This document shows, piece by piece, positions 1 to 5,085 of a stretch of DNA of 20,693 bases. Origin of the DNA: RGIG9041 sp045593905 (lineage in GTDB: Bacteria > Bacillota > Clostridia > Oscillospirales > QAKW01); contig JAZNXL010000053.1 in NCBI GenBank assembly GCA_045593905.1, positions 1 through 20,693 on the forward strand, written 5' to 3'. Made by a program: the position numbers and the translations under genes. Position 1 is the stretch's first letter; each line of letters opens with the position of its first letter. The notes beneath the pieces were generated by a model. It had not been told where the DNA came from and did not search any database. It was given only the letters and a program-made list of their open reading frames with translations.

Positions 1-93
1 CCTGGCATGTGCCCAATATAAATGCGGTCAACTATGTTATATAGCATATTGATAAGCTGGGCTACCACCGTAGGAACCGCCAATTTAAACAGT
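1..93. repeat. Artefactual duplicate of 185-277 (MATE gene fragment)
   Basis: Bases 1-93 are identical to 185-277, both lying in the 5' part of a MATE exporter gene read on the minus strand. The copy ends exactly where an MGI sequencing adapter begins (94). I infer it is the same short library insert read from the other side and joined to the contig end by the assembler, not a biological repeat. Confidence 0.9.
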
Positions 94-135
94 AAGTCGG
101 ATCGTAGCCATGTCGTTCTGTGAGCCAAGGAGTTG
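94..135 (+). other. MGI/BGI sequencing adapter (read-2 type), contamination
   Basis: These 42 bases, beginning AAGTCGGATCGTAGCCATGT and ending AAGGAGTTG, match from memory the standard MGISEQ/BGISEQ read-2 adapter over its full length. They are followed by a run of G (135-141), typical of machine read-through. This is technical sequence and should be trimmed. Confidence 0.95.
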
Positions 136-145
136 GGGGGGCAAC

Positions 146-177
146 TTGTCTTCCTAAGACCGCTTGGCCTCCGACTT
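146..177 (-). other. MGI/BGI sequencing adapter (read-1 type, reverse complement)
   Basis: Read on the minus strand, these 32 bases begin AAGTCGGAGGCCAAGCGGTC and match the MGI read-1 adapter as I remember it. Genome-derived sequence resumes at 178. The adapter adds a false continuation (KSEAKRS) to the MATE reading frame on the minus strand. Confidence 0.95.
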
Positions 178-324
178 TCCGTCTCCTGGCATGTGCCCAA
201 TATAAATGCGGTCAACTATGTTATATAGCATATTGATAAGCTGGGCTACCACCGTAGGAACCGCCAATTTAAACAGTAGCCTTCCAATCGGTGCCGTGCC
301 GAGCATTTCTTTGTTATCGCTCAT
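178..324 (-). CDS. MATE-family multidrug/cation exporter, N-terminal fragment
   Basis: Forty-nine codons of a multidrug and toxic compound extrusion (MATE) transporter, a 12-helix inner-membrane protein that exports drugs or metabolites against Na+ or H+. The visible part is the usual N-terminus: a short polar start, then the first helix with the family-typical PIGRLLFKLAVPTVVAQLIN and NIVDRIYIGHMPG (about residues 12-47). The start is the ATG at 324-322, preceded by an ACGGAG Shine-Dalgarno-like stretch. A longer in-frame start at 354 has no such site. The real sequence stops at 178, where adapter begins, so about 400 residues are missing from this contig. A good promoter lies at 360-388. 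Confidence 0.85.
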
Positions 325-359
325 AATTTCGCTCCGTAAAACTAAAATTCGCAATGAGT

Positions 360-388
360 ATTATATAATATTTCACCGCAAAATTCAA
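360..388 (-). promoter_or_regulatory. Sigma-A-type promoter of the MATE gene
   Basis: On the minus strand TTGAAT (388-383) is followed after 17 bases by TATAAT (365-360). It points at the MATE start at 324 and leaves a leader of about 30 bases. Confidence 0.7.
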
Positions 389-424
389 GCCGTCGGAATG
401 TAGTGACAAAAAGTGAATTTCATT

Positions 425-453
425 AAAAAACCGACTTGTCGAAACAAGTCGGT
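425..453 (-). terminator. Intrinsic terminator after the tRNA-Ser 3' portion
   Basis: On the minus strand CCGACTTG pairs with CAAGTCGG around a 6-base loop (stem arms at 445-452 and 431-438), followed by TTTTTT. It directly follows the tRNA-Ser fragment at 459-528. Confidence 0.85.
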
Positions 454-458
454 TGTTC

Positions 459-528
459 TGGCGCAGACGGTGAGATTCGAACTCACGTGCGGTTGCCCGC
501 AAACTGATTTCGAGTCAGCCCCGTTATG
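459..528 (-). pseudogene. tRNA-Ser(CGA) 3' portion (70 nt), separated from its 5' end
   Basis: From the D-loop to the encoded CCA this is a normal tRNA-Ser: an anticodon arm with CGA (512-510), a long variable arm closed by a GCAA loop, a T-arm with GTTCGAATC, and the 3' acceptor strand CGTCTGC. It aligns base for base in length with the intact tRNA at 696-784. At 529 the homology stops and no matching 5' acceptor strand follows. The missing first 17 bases, with the exactly complementary acceptor GCAGACG, lie about 290 bases away at 815-831. As a linear gene it is broken; see the finding on the split tRNA. Confidence 0.8.
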
Positions 529-637
529 TCCTGTTGCGGTGCCCGAAATTTTTTTACACTGCCGTGTAAAAATTTCGACCGCGGCCACTCCTTATGCCTT
601 CGCTTACTCGTCCACCGGACGCGCTCGGCAACGTCCC
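529..637 (-). other. Structured insert inside the tRNA-Ser D-loop
   Basis: This stretch carries no credible gene. It contains a strong hairpin: CGAAATTTTTTTACAC (544-559) pairs with GTGTAAAAATTTCG (564-577), extended outside by GCGGT (536-540) with ACCGC (578-582). No T-run follows, so it does not look like a terminator. At 638-647 there is another 10-base copy of the tRNA-Ser D-arm sequence TATCGAAGTG (minus strand), so this stretch is bounded by tRNA-Ser pieces on both sides. Part of it (about 597-643) loosely resembles the element next to tRNA-Ser(GCU) at 18045-18092. Confidence 0.5.
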
Positions 638-664
638 CACTTCGATACTCTATTTAAACCAAAT

Positions 665-696
665 AAAAAGCACCAATCGTATGATTGATGCTTTTT
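665..696 (-). terminator. Intrinsic terminator of tRNA-Ser(CGA)
   Basis: On the minus strand an AAAAAGCATCAATC arm pairs with GATTGGTGCTTTTT. The hairpin starts at the encoded CCA of the tRNA and ends in a T-run. Confidence 0.85.
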
Positions 697-784
697 GGCG
701 CAGAGAGAGGGATTCGAACCCTCGTGCTGTTGCCAGCAAACTGATTTCGAGTCAGCCCCGTTATGACCACTTCGATATCTCTGC
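696..784 (-). tRNA. tRNA-Ser(CGA)
   Basis: An 89-base gene including encoded CCA. The acceptor strands GCAGAGA (784-778) and TCTCTGC (706-700) pair perfectly. The D-arm contains GAAGTGGTCATAACGG, the anticodon loop is CTCGAAA with anticodon CGA (749-747, reading UCG), the long class II variable arm has GCTG paired with CAGC, and the T-arm is AGGGTTCGAATCCCT. A terminator starts at its 3' end. No promoter close to consensus lies between it and rpsT, so it may depend on read-through or a weak promoter. Confidence 0.95.
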
Positions 785-814
785 GTATTTGGTTTTAGAA
801 CACACAAAGTATAT

Positions 815-831
815 CACTTCGATACGTCTGC
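815..831 (-). pseudogene. tRNA-Ser 5' fragment (17 nt)
   Basis: On the minus strand GCAGACG followed by TATCGAAGTG is the acceptor strand and first D-arm bases of a tRNA-Ser. Its acceptor strand is exactly complementary to the 3' acceptor CGTCTGC of the fragment at 459-528, not to that of the intact tRNA in between. Homology stops after the 17th base, inside the D-loop. A CCAAACAC spacer precedes it, resembling the CCAAATAC before the intact tRNA. Confidence 0.75.
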
Positions 832-855
832 GTGTTTGGTTTTTAAAACAAGTTA

Positions 856-888
856 GTAAAAATACAACCGGCGGGTGCCGGTTGTATT
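856..888 (-). terminator. Intrinsic terminator of rpsT
   Basis: On the minus strand AATACAACCGGC pairs with GCCGGTTGTATT (12 bp) and is followed by TTTTT. It lies 8 bases past the rpsT stop. Confidence 0.9.
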
Positions 889-895
889 AGTGTTA

Positions 896-1159
896 TTATG
901 CGAGTTTGTTAAGCTTGAGTGTTGCTGCGCTCTTTTTTCTGTTAGCATTATTTTTGTGAATAATGTTGTTCTTTTCAGCTTTCTCGATTTTTTTAACGGC
1001 TTCGAGGTAAAGAGCGTTTGCAGCTTCTTTGTCGCCTTCTTTAACGGCAGCTTCAAACTTTTTAAGTGAAGATTTGAGCTCCGATTTAATCATTTTGTTT
1101 TGAAGAGTTTTTGTGCTTGTAACTAAGCATCTTTTTTTAGCTGATTTAATGTTAGGCAT
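896..1159 (-). CDS. rpsT: 30S ribosomal protein S20
   Basis: S20 binds 16S rRNA in the body of the 30S subunit early in assembly. The 87-residue product is basic and lysine-rich, begins with the family signature MPNIKSAKKR, and consists of the expected helical bundle (KSELKSSLKKFEAAVKEGDK and following). I chose the ATG at 1159-1157 because a perfect AGGAGG lies 8-9 bases upstream. The longer in-frame GTG at 1168 would sit on top of that site and add MPD before the conserved start. The gene stands alone, with its own promoter (1202-1230) and terminator, divergent from sigH. Confidence 0.97.
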   Translation of the reverse strand: MPNIKSAKKRCLVTSTKTLQNKMIKSELKSSLKKFEAAVKEGDKEAANALYLEAVKKIEKAEKNNIIHKNNANRKKSAATLKLNKLA

Positions 1160-1201
1160 ATCGGGCACCTCCTTTTATACTCTTTAAAAATAGCGTATAT
1201 A

Positions 1202-1230
1202 ATTTTAGCATTAACGCCGCCAAAAATCAA
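1202..1230 (-). promoter_or_regulatory. Promoter of rpsT
   Basis: On the minus strand TTGATT (1230-1225), a 17-base spacer and TAAAAT (1207-1202), placed to start transcription about 40 bases before the rpsT start. Confidence 0.65.
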
Positions 1231-1278
1231 GTGTTTTTTTAAAATAAATTTTACCAATAGTTAAAATATAAATTTTTC

Positions 1279-1307
1279 TTGACATTTTATTAAAAAAATT
1301 GTAAAAT
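1279..1307 (+). promoter_or_regulatory. Promoter of sigH
   Basis: TTGACA (1279-1284), a 17-base spacer and TAAAAT (1302-1307) inside a very AT-rich stretch, pointing at the sigma-factor gene. It is close to the vegetative sigma-A consensus. Confidence 0.8.
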
Positions 1308-1340
1308 TTGTTTAATATATTGTTTTAAAGGAAGACTTTT

Positions 1341-1874
1341 TTGTTAGATAGCACAATTTTAGAGCGTGCAAGGCTCGGTGACGAGTCTGCGATTGAAGCG
1401 CTCACAAAACAATTTACGCCTATAATCACCGCGATTTCGCGGTCGTATTTCATTTTAGGCGGCGACTCGGATGACCTTTTTCAGTTTGGAATGATTGGGT
1501 TTTACGAGGCAATAAAAAGCTATGACGCCACAAAAAACGTCGCCTTTGAAAAATATGCCAAAGTATGTATACACAACAAAATTCTTGATGCGATAAAGGA
1601 ATCGGGGCGCAAAAAGCACTCGCCGCTTAACACCGCAGTCGGCTTTGACAAGGTAGACGCGGCAACCACCACCGACCCCGAAAAAATTTTTCTCATACGT
1701 GAGCAGCTTTTATCAGTTTATACTGCAATCGACTTTAAGCTGTCGGACTATGAAAAGCTCGTTTTAAACTTGTACATTGACGGCTTCTCGTACAGCGAAA
1801 TTGCAAAACGCGTAGGAAAAAGCGTAAAATCGGTCAGCAACGCAGTTGCCAGAATACGCAATAAACTAATTTAA
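1341..1874 (+). CDS. sigH: RNA polymerase sigma-70 family factor, SigH-like
   Basis: A 177-residue sigma factor resembling Bacillus SigH (Spo0H), which drives transition-state and early sporulation genes. Region 2 is clear (DDLFQFGMIGFYEAIKSYD, about residues 44-62, then VAFEKYAKVCIHNKILDAI, core binding and -10 recognition), followed by RKKHSPLN, which matches the SigH linker. Region 4 at the C-terminus is a helix-turn-helix (LNLYIDGFSYSEIAKRVGKS). It is shorter than Bacillus SigH (about 218), mostly between regions 2 and 4. The start is the TTG at 1341, the only candidate placed after an AAAGGAAG ribosome site; a TTG start may keep synthesis low. In many Clostridia sigH lies next to tRNA genes and EF-Tu, which fits the tRNA-like remnant just downstream. 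Confidence 0.85.
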   Translation: MLDSTILERARLGDESAIEALTKQFTPIITAISRSYFILGGDSDDLFQFGMIGFYEAIKSYDATKNVAFEKYAKVCIHNKILDAIKESGRKKHSPLNTAVGFDKVDAATTTDPEKIFLIREQLLSVYTAIDFKLSDYEKLVLNLYIDGFSYSEIAKRVGKSVKSVSNAVARIRNKLI

Positions 1875-1876
1875 TA

Positions 1877-1939
1877 CCCGACAAAGCTAAGTGGCGGAGC
1901 GCTGGTTTACAGAGGGGACGGTTCAATTCCGTTAAGGGT
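1877..1939 (+). pseudogene. Degenerate tRNA-like sequence
   Basis: A classic D-arm (AAGCTAAGTGGCGGAGC, 1884-1900) is followed by GCTGG and, at the right distance, a T-arm with GGTTCAATTCC and an ACGG/CCGT stem (1918-1932). The outer CCC (1877-1879) can pair with GGG (1936-1938). The 3' half of the anticodon stem is missing, the inner acceptor pairs do not form and no CCA is encoded, so it should not be functional. It is about 63 bases long instead of about 73. Confidence 0.4.
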
Positions 1940-1976
1940 GAAAATAATTTTATACCACAAGAGAGGTAAAAACCAA

Positions 1977-2255
1977 ATGTACGAGGACAAGACATTAGTG
2001 TGCAAGGATTGCGGACAGGAGTTCGTATTCACAGCAGGAGAACAAGAGTTTTACGCTGAAAAAGGTTTTCAAAACGAGCCGCAAAGATGCAAACCCTGCA
2101 GAGATGCTAAAAAAGCAGCAGTAAAAGGCCAACGCGTTCTTTATGATGCAGTTTGCGCTAAGTGCGGTAAGGAAGCTAAAGTTCCCTTTAAACCCACCGA
2201 AGACAGACCCGTTTATTGCAGCGAATGCTACGCAGCAATGAAAGAAGAAGCATAA
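1977..2255 (+). CDS. Small zinc-ribbon protein (four CxxC pairs)
   Basis: A 92-residue soluble protein with four CxxC knuckles: C9/C12, C38/C41, C60/C63 and C81/C84. They form two consecutive zinc ribbons separated by a basic stretch (DAKKAAVKGQR). It matches the widespread Firmicute zf-trcl/CxxCxxCC family of unknown function. Nucleic-acid or protein binding is plausible but not shown. The start is the ATG at 1977, with GAGAGGT upstream; an in-frame GTG at 1938 would read through the tRNA-like remnant and is unlikely. It may be transcribed from the sigH promoter, since no separate promoter is visible. A strong terminator follows. Confidence 0.8.
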   Translation: MYEDKTLVCKDCGQEFVFTAGEQEFYAEKGFQNEPQRCKPCRDAKKAAVKGQRVLYDAVCAKCGKEAKVPFKPTEDRPVYCSECYAAMKEEA

Positions 2256-2269
2256 TTTTTTAGTAAATT

Positions 2270-2300
2270 AAAACCCGCCGATTTTTTCGGCGGGTTTTTT
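2270..2300 (+). terminator. Intrinsic terminator, probably bidirectional
   Basis: AAACCCGCCGA (2271-2281) pairs with TCGGCGGGTTT, followed by a T-run to 2300. On the minus strand the hairpin is followed by TTTTAATTT, so it probably also ends the convergent dehydrogenase gene. Confidence 0.9.
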
Positions 2301-2309
2301 ATGTAGTTT

Positions 2310-3362
2310 TTAGTCGCTGATTTTAATAACAACCTTGGTGATGTTTTGCTTATCGGTCATAGAAGTTACAAAAGCCTGTTGTGTATCTTCAAAATCGAAC
2401 ACCTTATCAACAATGCGCTCTAACTTTTCAGCAGGGATACCACCTGTTTGAATAGCACCGAGGCAGGCTTCAAAGTCGTTGCAGTAACGTCTTGCAATTT
2501 TAACAACGCCTTCAGTTCTTGCAATATCGCGGAAATTGAACGGAACGTCACCTAAAACGTTACCAACGATAACGATGATACCGCCGCGACGCATCATTTT
2601 TGTTGTTTGTGAAGCGGTGATTTTGCTACCTGCTGTTTCTAAAACAACGTCGGCGCCTTCACCGTTTGTAAGCTCTAAAATCTTTTCGATTGCGTTGCAC
2701 TCTGAAGCGTTAACGATTTCGTCGGCGCCGAGTTCTTTTGCAACATCAAGACGGTTTTGGAACAGGTCGCTTACGATAATTTTTGAAGCACCCATCTGTC
2801 TGCAACAAAGAAGTGTGCAAAGACCAATACATCCGCCGCCTAAAATAACAACGGTTTTGGGCGGTTTAACTTCGCCAAGACGAGCTGCGTGCATACCAAC
2901 AGCGAGTGGCTCTACAAGAGCGGCTGTTTTGGTTGATACACCTTCGGGAATTGCGAAAACTGTGCTTGCAGGAACTGCAACATATTTACTTAGTAAGCCG
3001 TTATGGGGCGGAGCCGACATAAATCTCATGCTTGCGCAGATATTATAACGTCCCTGACGGCAGAATTCGCAATGACCGCAAGGGATACCGGGCTCAATAA
3101 CAACGCCCTGACCCTCTTTTACGTTTGTAACGTTTTTACCGACTTTAGCAATAATACCTGAAACCTCGTGGCCTAAAATAAAGGGGAACTTAACCTGATT
3201 GGTGCCCATGCAACCGTGCGCAAAAAACTCTGCATCCGAGCCGCAAACACCGCAGTATTCCATTTGAACCAAAACCTCATCCTCTTTAATTTGGGGCATT
3301 GGGGTTTGTTGAATTTCGATTGTTTGTACAGCTGTTAAAACTGCTGTTTTATTTTGTTTCAT
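2310..3362 (-). CDS. Zinc-dependent alcohol/polyol dehydrogenase (MDR superfamily)
   Basis: A 350-residue medium-chain dehydrogenase of the sorbitol/threonine/butanediol dehydrogenase type, oxidising a secondary alcohol with NAD. The catalytic zinc ligands are C37 (in CGVCGSD) and H65-E66 (GHEVSG). The structural zinc lobe has C95, C98, C101 and C109 (CGHCEFCRQGRYNIC). The Rossmann fold shows VILGGGCIGL near residue 171, and an acidic residue after the second strand (IIVSDLFQNR) favours NAD over NADP. The start is the ATG at 3362, behind a strong AGGAGGT. It has its own promoter, divergent from the aldo/keto reductase, so the two may serve the same carbohydrate or polyol route. The exact substrate cannot be read from the sequence. 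Confidence 0.9.
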   Translation of the reverse strand: MKQNKTAVLTAVQTIEIQQTPMPQIKEDEVLVQMEYCGVCGSDAEFFAHGCMGTNQVKFPFILGHEVSGIIAKVGKNVTNVKEGQGVVIEPGIPCGHCEFCRQGRYNICASMRFMSAPPHNGLLSKYVAVPASTVFAIPEGVSTKTAALVEPLAVGMHAARLGEVKPPKTVVILGGGCIGLCTLLCCRQMGASKIIVSDLFQNRLDVAKELGADEIVNASECNAIEKILELTNGEGADVVLETAGSKITASQTTKMMRRGGIIVIVGNVLGDVPFNFRDIARTEGVVKIARRYCNDFEACLGAIQTGGIPAEKLERIVDKVFDFEDTQQAFVTSMTDKQNITKVVIKISD

Positions 3363-3392
3363 AACAACACCTCCTGATTTTTTTACAACAAC

Positions 3393-3422
3393 ATTTTACT
3401 CTTTTTTACCACCCATTGTCAA
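3393..3422 (-). promoter_or_regulatory. Promoter of the zinc dehydrogenase
   Basis: On the minus strand TTGACA (3422-3417), an 18-base spacer and TAAAAT (3398-3393). It sits back to back with the promoter at 3443-3471. Confidence 0.7.
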
Positions 3423-3442
3423 CATATAATCATTCCTTTTTA

Positions 3443-3471
3443 TTTACATATAGCATTTATTATGATAGAAT
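3443..3471 (+). promoter_or_regulatory. Promoter of the aldo/keto reductase operon
   Basis: TTTACA (3443-3448), a 17-base spacer and TAGAAT (3466-3471), about 30 bases before the start codon at 3503. Confidence 0.7.
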
Positions 3472-3502
3472 TAATTTATAAATACTACAGGCGGTAAATG
3501 TT

Positions 3503-4603
3503 ATGAGTTTTAAAAAAATAAAAAACAGGCTCGGCTTTGGATGTATGCGTCTTAAAATGAACGGCGACCAAGTTGATTACAACGAATTCAACCAAATGAT
3601 TGACTTATTTATCGGCGCGGGCTTTAACTATTTTGACACCGCCCACGGCTACATTGACGGCAAAAGCGAAACTGCCATTGGCGACTGTCTCGCATCGCGT
3701 TACAATCGCGAAGATTTTGTGCTTGCCGACAAGCTTTCGGACTGGTATTTTGAAAAAGAAGAGGACGTTTTACCGCTTTTTGAAAGTCAGTTAAAGGCGT
3801 GTAAGGTCGACTATTTTGATTTTTATTTGTTCCACTGCCTTACTAGAAAATCGTACCCCAAGCACAAGGCTTGCAATACCTTTGAAATTATAAGCGACCT
3901 TAAGGCGCAGGGCAAAATAAAGCATATTGCAATGTCGTTTCACGATACTGCCGACGTTCTTGATATGATACTTACAGAACAGCCCTTCATTGAGGCGATA
4001 CAGCTTCAGATTAACTATCTTGACGAGGACGACCCCGGCGTGCAGAGCAAGGCGTGTTACGACGTGGCGGTAAAGCACGGCAAAAAGGTTATTGTTATGG
4101 AGCCTGTGCGCGGCGGCGCGCTTGCCAACCTTTCTGACAAGGCTAAAGCGGTGTTTGATGCTTTTGGAACCGGCGCAAGCTACGCATCCTACGCGCTCAG
4201 ATACGCCGCATCATACCCCGAAGTATTTATGGTGCTTTCGGGCATGGGCAATACCGAGATGATGCAGGACAACATTAACACCTTTACAAATTTTGAGCCG
4301 CTCTCACCTGTTGAGTGTGATGCGACCGCTACTGCGCGTGAAATAATACGCAAAGAGCGTTTAATAAAGTGTACCGGTTGCGGATACTGTACCGAGGTTT
4401 GCACAATGAATATACCTATTCCAAAACTGTTTAAAATTTATAACGAGGTGCTTGGCGCAAAAATTTCAAAGGCCGAGGCAAGAGAGCAGCTTGTTAAAGA
4501 AAATACGCCCGCAAGCGAGTGCATAGGCTGTGCCAAGTGCGAAAACGTTTGTCCGCAAGGCATTGATATTTGGGCGCAGATTGGAAAAATAGCGAAATTA
4601 TGA
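3503..4603 (+). CDS. Aldo/keto reductase with C-terminal 2x[4Fe-4S] ferredoxin domain
   Basis: A 366-residue fusion typical of anaerobic Firmicutes. The TIM barrel carries the AKR active-site motif with D45 and Y50 (FDTAHGY), a lysine in VLADKLSDW, and the C-terminal barrel motif VMEPVRGGAL. The last 80 residues hold two cluster motifs, C290-x2-C293-x2-C296-x3-C300 and C340-x2-C343-x2-C346-x3-C350 followed by PQ. Electrons could therefore pass between ferredoxin-type carriers and an NAD(P)-linked carbonyl reduction; the substrate is unknown. The start is the ATG at 3503, after AGGCGG. Its stop overlaps the start of the next gene (ATGA). Confidence 0.93.
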   Translation: MSFKKIKNRLGFGCMRLKMNGDQVDYNEFNQMIDLFIGAGFNYFDTAHGYIDGKSETAIGDCLASRYNREDFVLADKLSDWYFEKEEDVLPLFESQLKACKVDYFDFYLFHCLTRKSYPKHKACNTFEIISDLKAQGKIKHIAMSFHDTADVLDMILTEQPFIEAIQLQINYLDEDDPGVQSKACYDVAVKHGKKVIVMEPVRGGALANLSDKAKAVFDAFGTGASYASYALRYAASYPEVFMVLSGMGNTEMMQDNINTFTNFEPLSPVECDATATAREIIRKERLIKCTGCGYCTEVCTMNIPIPKLFKIYNEVLGAKISKAEAREQLVKENTPASECIGCAKCENVCPQGIDIWAQIGKIAKL

Positions 4604-5016
4604 TTAATACCGCAAAAGATATATTAATTAAAAACGGATATACCTGTGTGCTGTATAACGGCAAAGCCGCCTATAGCTCTACCGAAAGAGGCGTAAAACC
4701 GCTTTTGCAGTTTTTACAATCAGGCGCCGATTTTAGTGGCTTTTGTGCAGCTGATAAGGTGGTTGGCGCAGGCGCGGCGCACCTTTACGTTCTGCTTAAA
4801 ATTAAAACTGTGTGGGCAAACGTTATAAGCGAGAGCGCAAAGTCGGTTTTTGAACAAAACGGCATTTTTGTAACCTACGGTACGCTTGTAAAAGCCATTA
4901 AAAACCGAAAGGGCGACGGGCTTTGCCCTATTGAGAGCGCAGTTGGCGGCATAACCGATTCGGCCGTTGCACTTGACACAATAAAAAATACCCTTAAAAA
5001 TCTCCCTGTTGTATAA
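4600..5016 (+). CDS. DUF1893-like protein
   Basis: A 138-residue protein that looks like the DUF1893 family (my recognition, not searched), whose role is unknown; structures place it near a deaminase-like fold. Visible features are an N-terminal substrate-like segment (CVLYNGKAAYSSTERGVKPL), a glycine/alanine loop AADKVVGAGAAHLYVLL (about residues 53-69), a conserved-looking cysteine in GLCPIESAV, and an alanine-rich central helix. The start is the ATG at 4600, which overlaps the stop of the reductase gene as ATGA, so translation is probably coupled; there is no strong ribosome site. The stop codon lies in the loop of the terminator hairpin. Confidence 0.7.
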   Translation: MINTAKDILIKNGYTCVLYNGKAAYSSTERGVKPLLQFLQSGADFSGFCAADKVVGAGAAHLYVLLKIKTVWANVISESAKSVFEQNGIFVTYGTLVKAIKNRKGDGLCPIESAVGGITDSAVALDTIKNTLKNLPVV

Positions 5017-5034
5017 TTACAGCAGGGTTTTTTA
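5004..5034 (+). terminator. Intrinsic terminator overlapping the DUF1893-like stop codon
   Basis: CCCTGTTGTA (5004-5013) pairs with TACAGCAGGG (5018-5027) with one G-U pair, followed by TTTTTTA. The 4-base loop contains the TAA stop, so the last three codons form the 5' arm. Confidence 0.9.
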
Positions 5035-5063
5035 TTTACTTATTAAATAATTTGTGGTATACT
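5035..5063 (+). promoter_or_regulatory. Promoter of the uvrB operon
   Basis: TTTACT (5035-5040), a 17-base spacer and TATACT (5058-5063), directly after the previous terminator and about 20 bases before uvrB. I see no Bacillus-type LexA box (GAAC-N4-GTTC) around it, so SOS control is not evident here. Confidence 0.65.
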
Positions 5064-5085
5064 ATAGGTTGAGGTAATGTGATTT

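Noticed and set aside
1..285. Direct repeat that could suggest an insertion element or phase-variable duplication in the MATE gene
   Set aside because: The spacer between the copies is sequencing adapter, so the repeat is technical.
544..582. Intrinsic terminator in the tRNA-Ser insert
   Set aside because: The hairpin is strong, but no T-run follows on either strand.
413..890. Open reading frames of 65-98 codons on both strands
   Set aside because: They run across tRNA-Ser sequences (the tell-tale DSNPR and GHNGADSKSV strings) and lack ribosome sites.
2536..3048. 170-codon plus-strand ORF
   Set aside because: It is antisense to the zinc dehydrogenase, which has clear motifs, promoter and ribosome site.
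5035..5085. SOS (LexA/DinR) box before uvrB
   Set aside because: No GAAC-N4-GTTC-like palindrome is present, so I do not claim SOS control.
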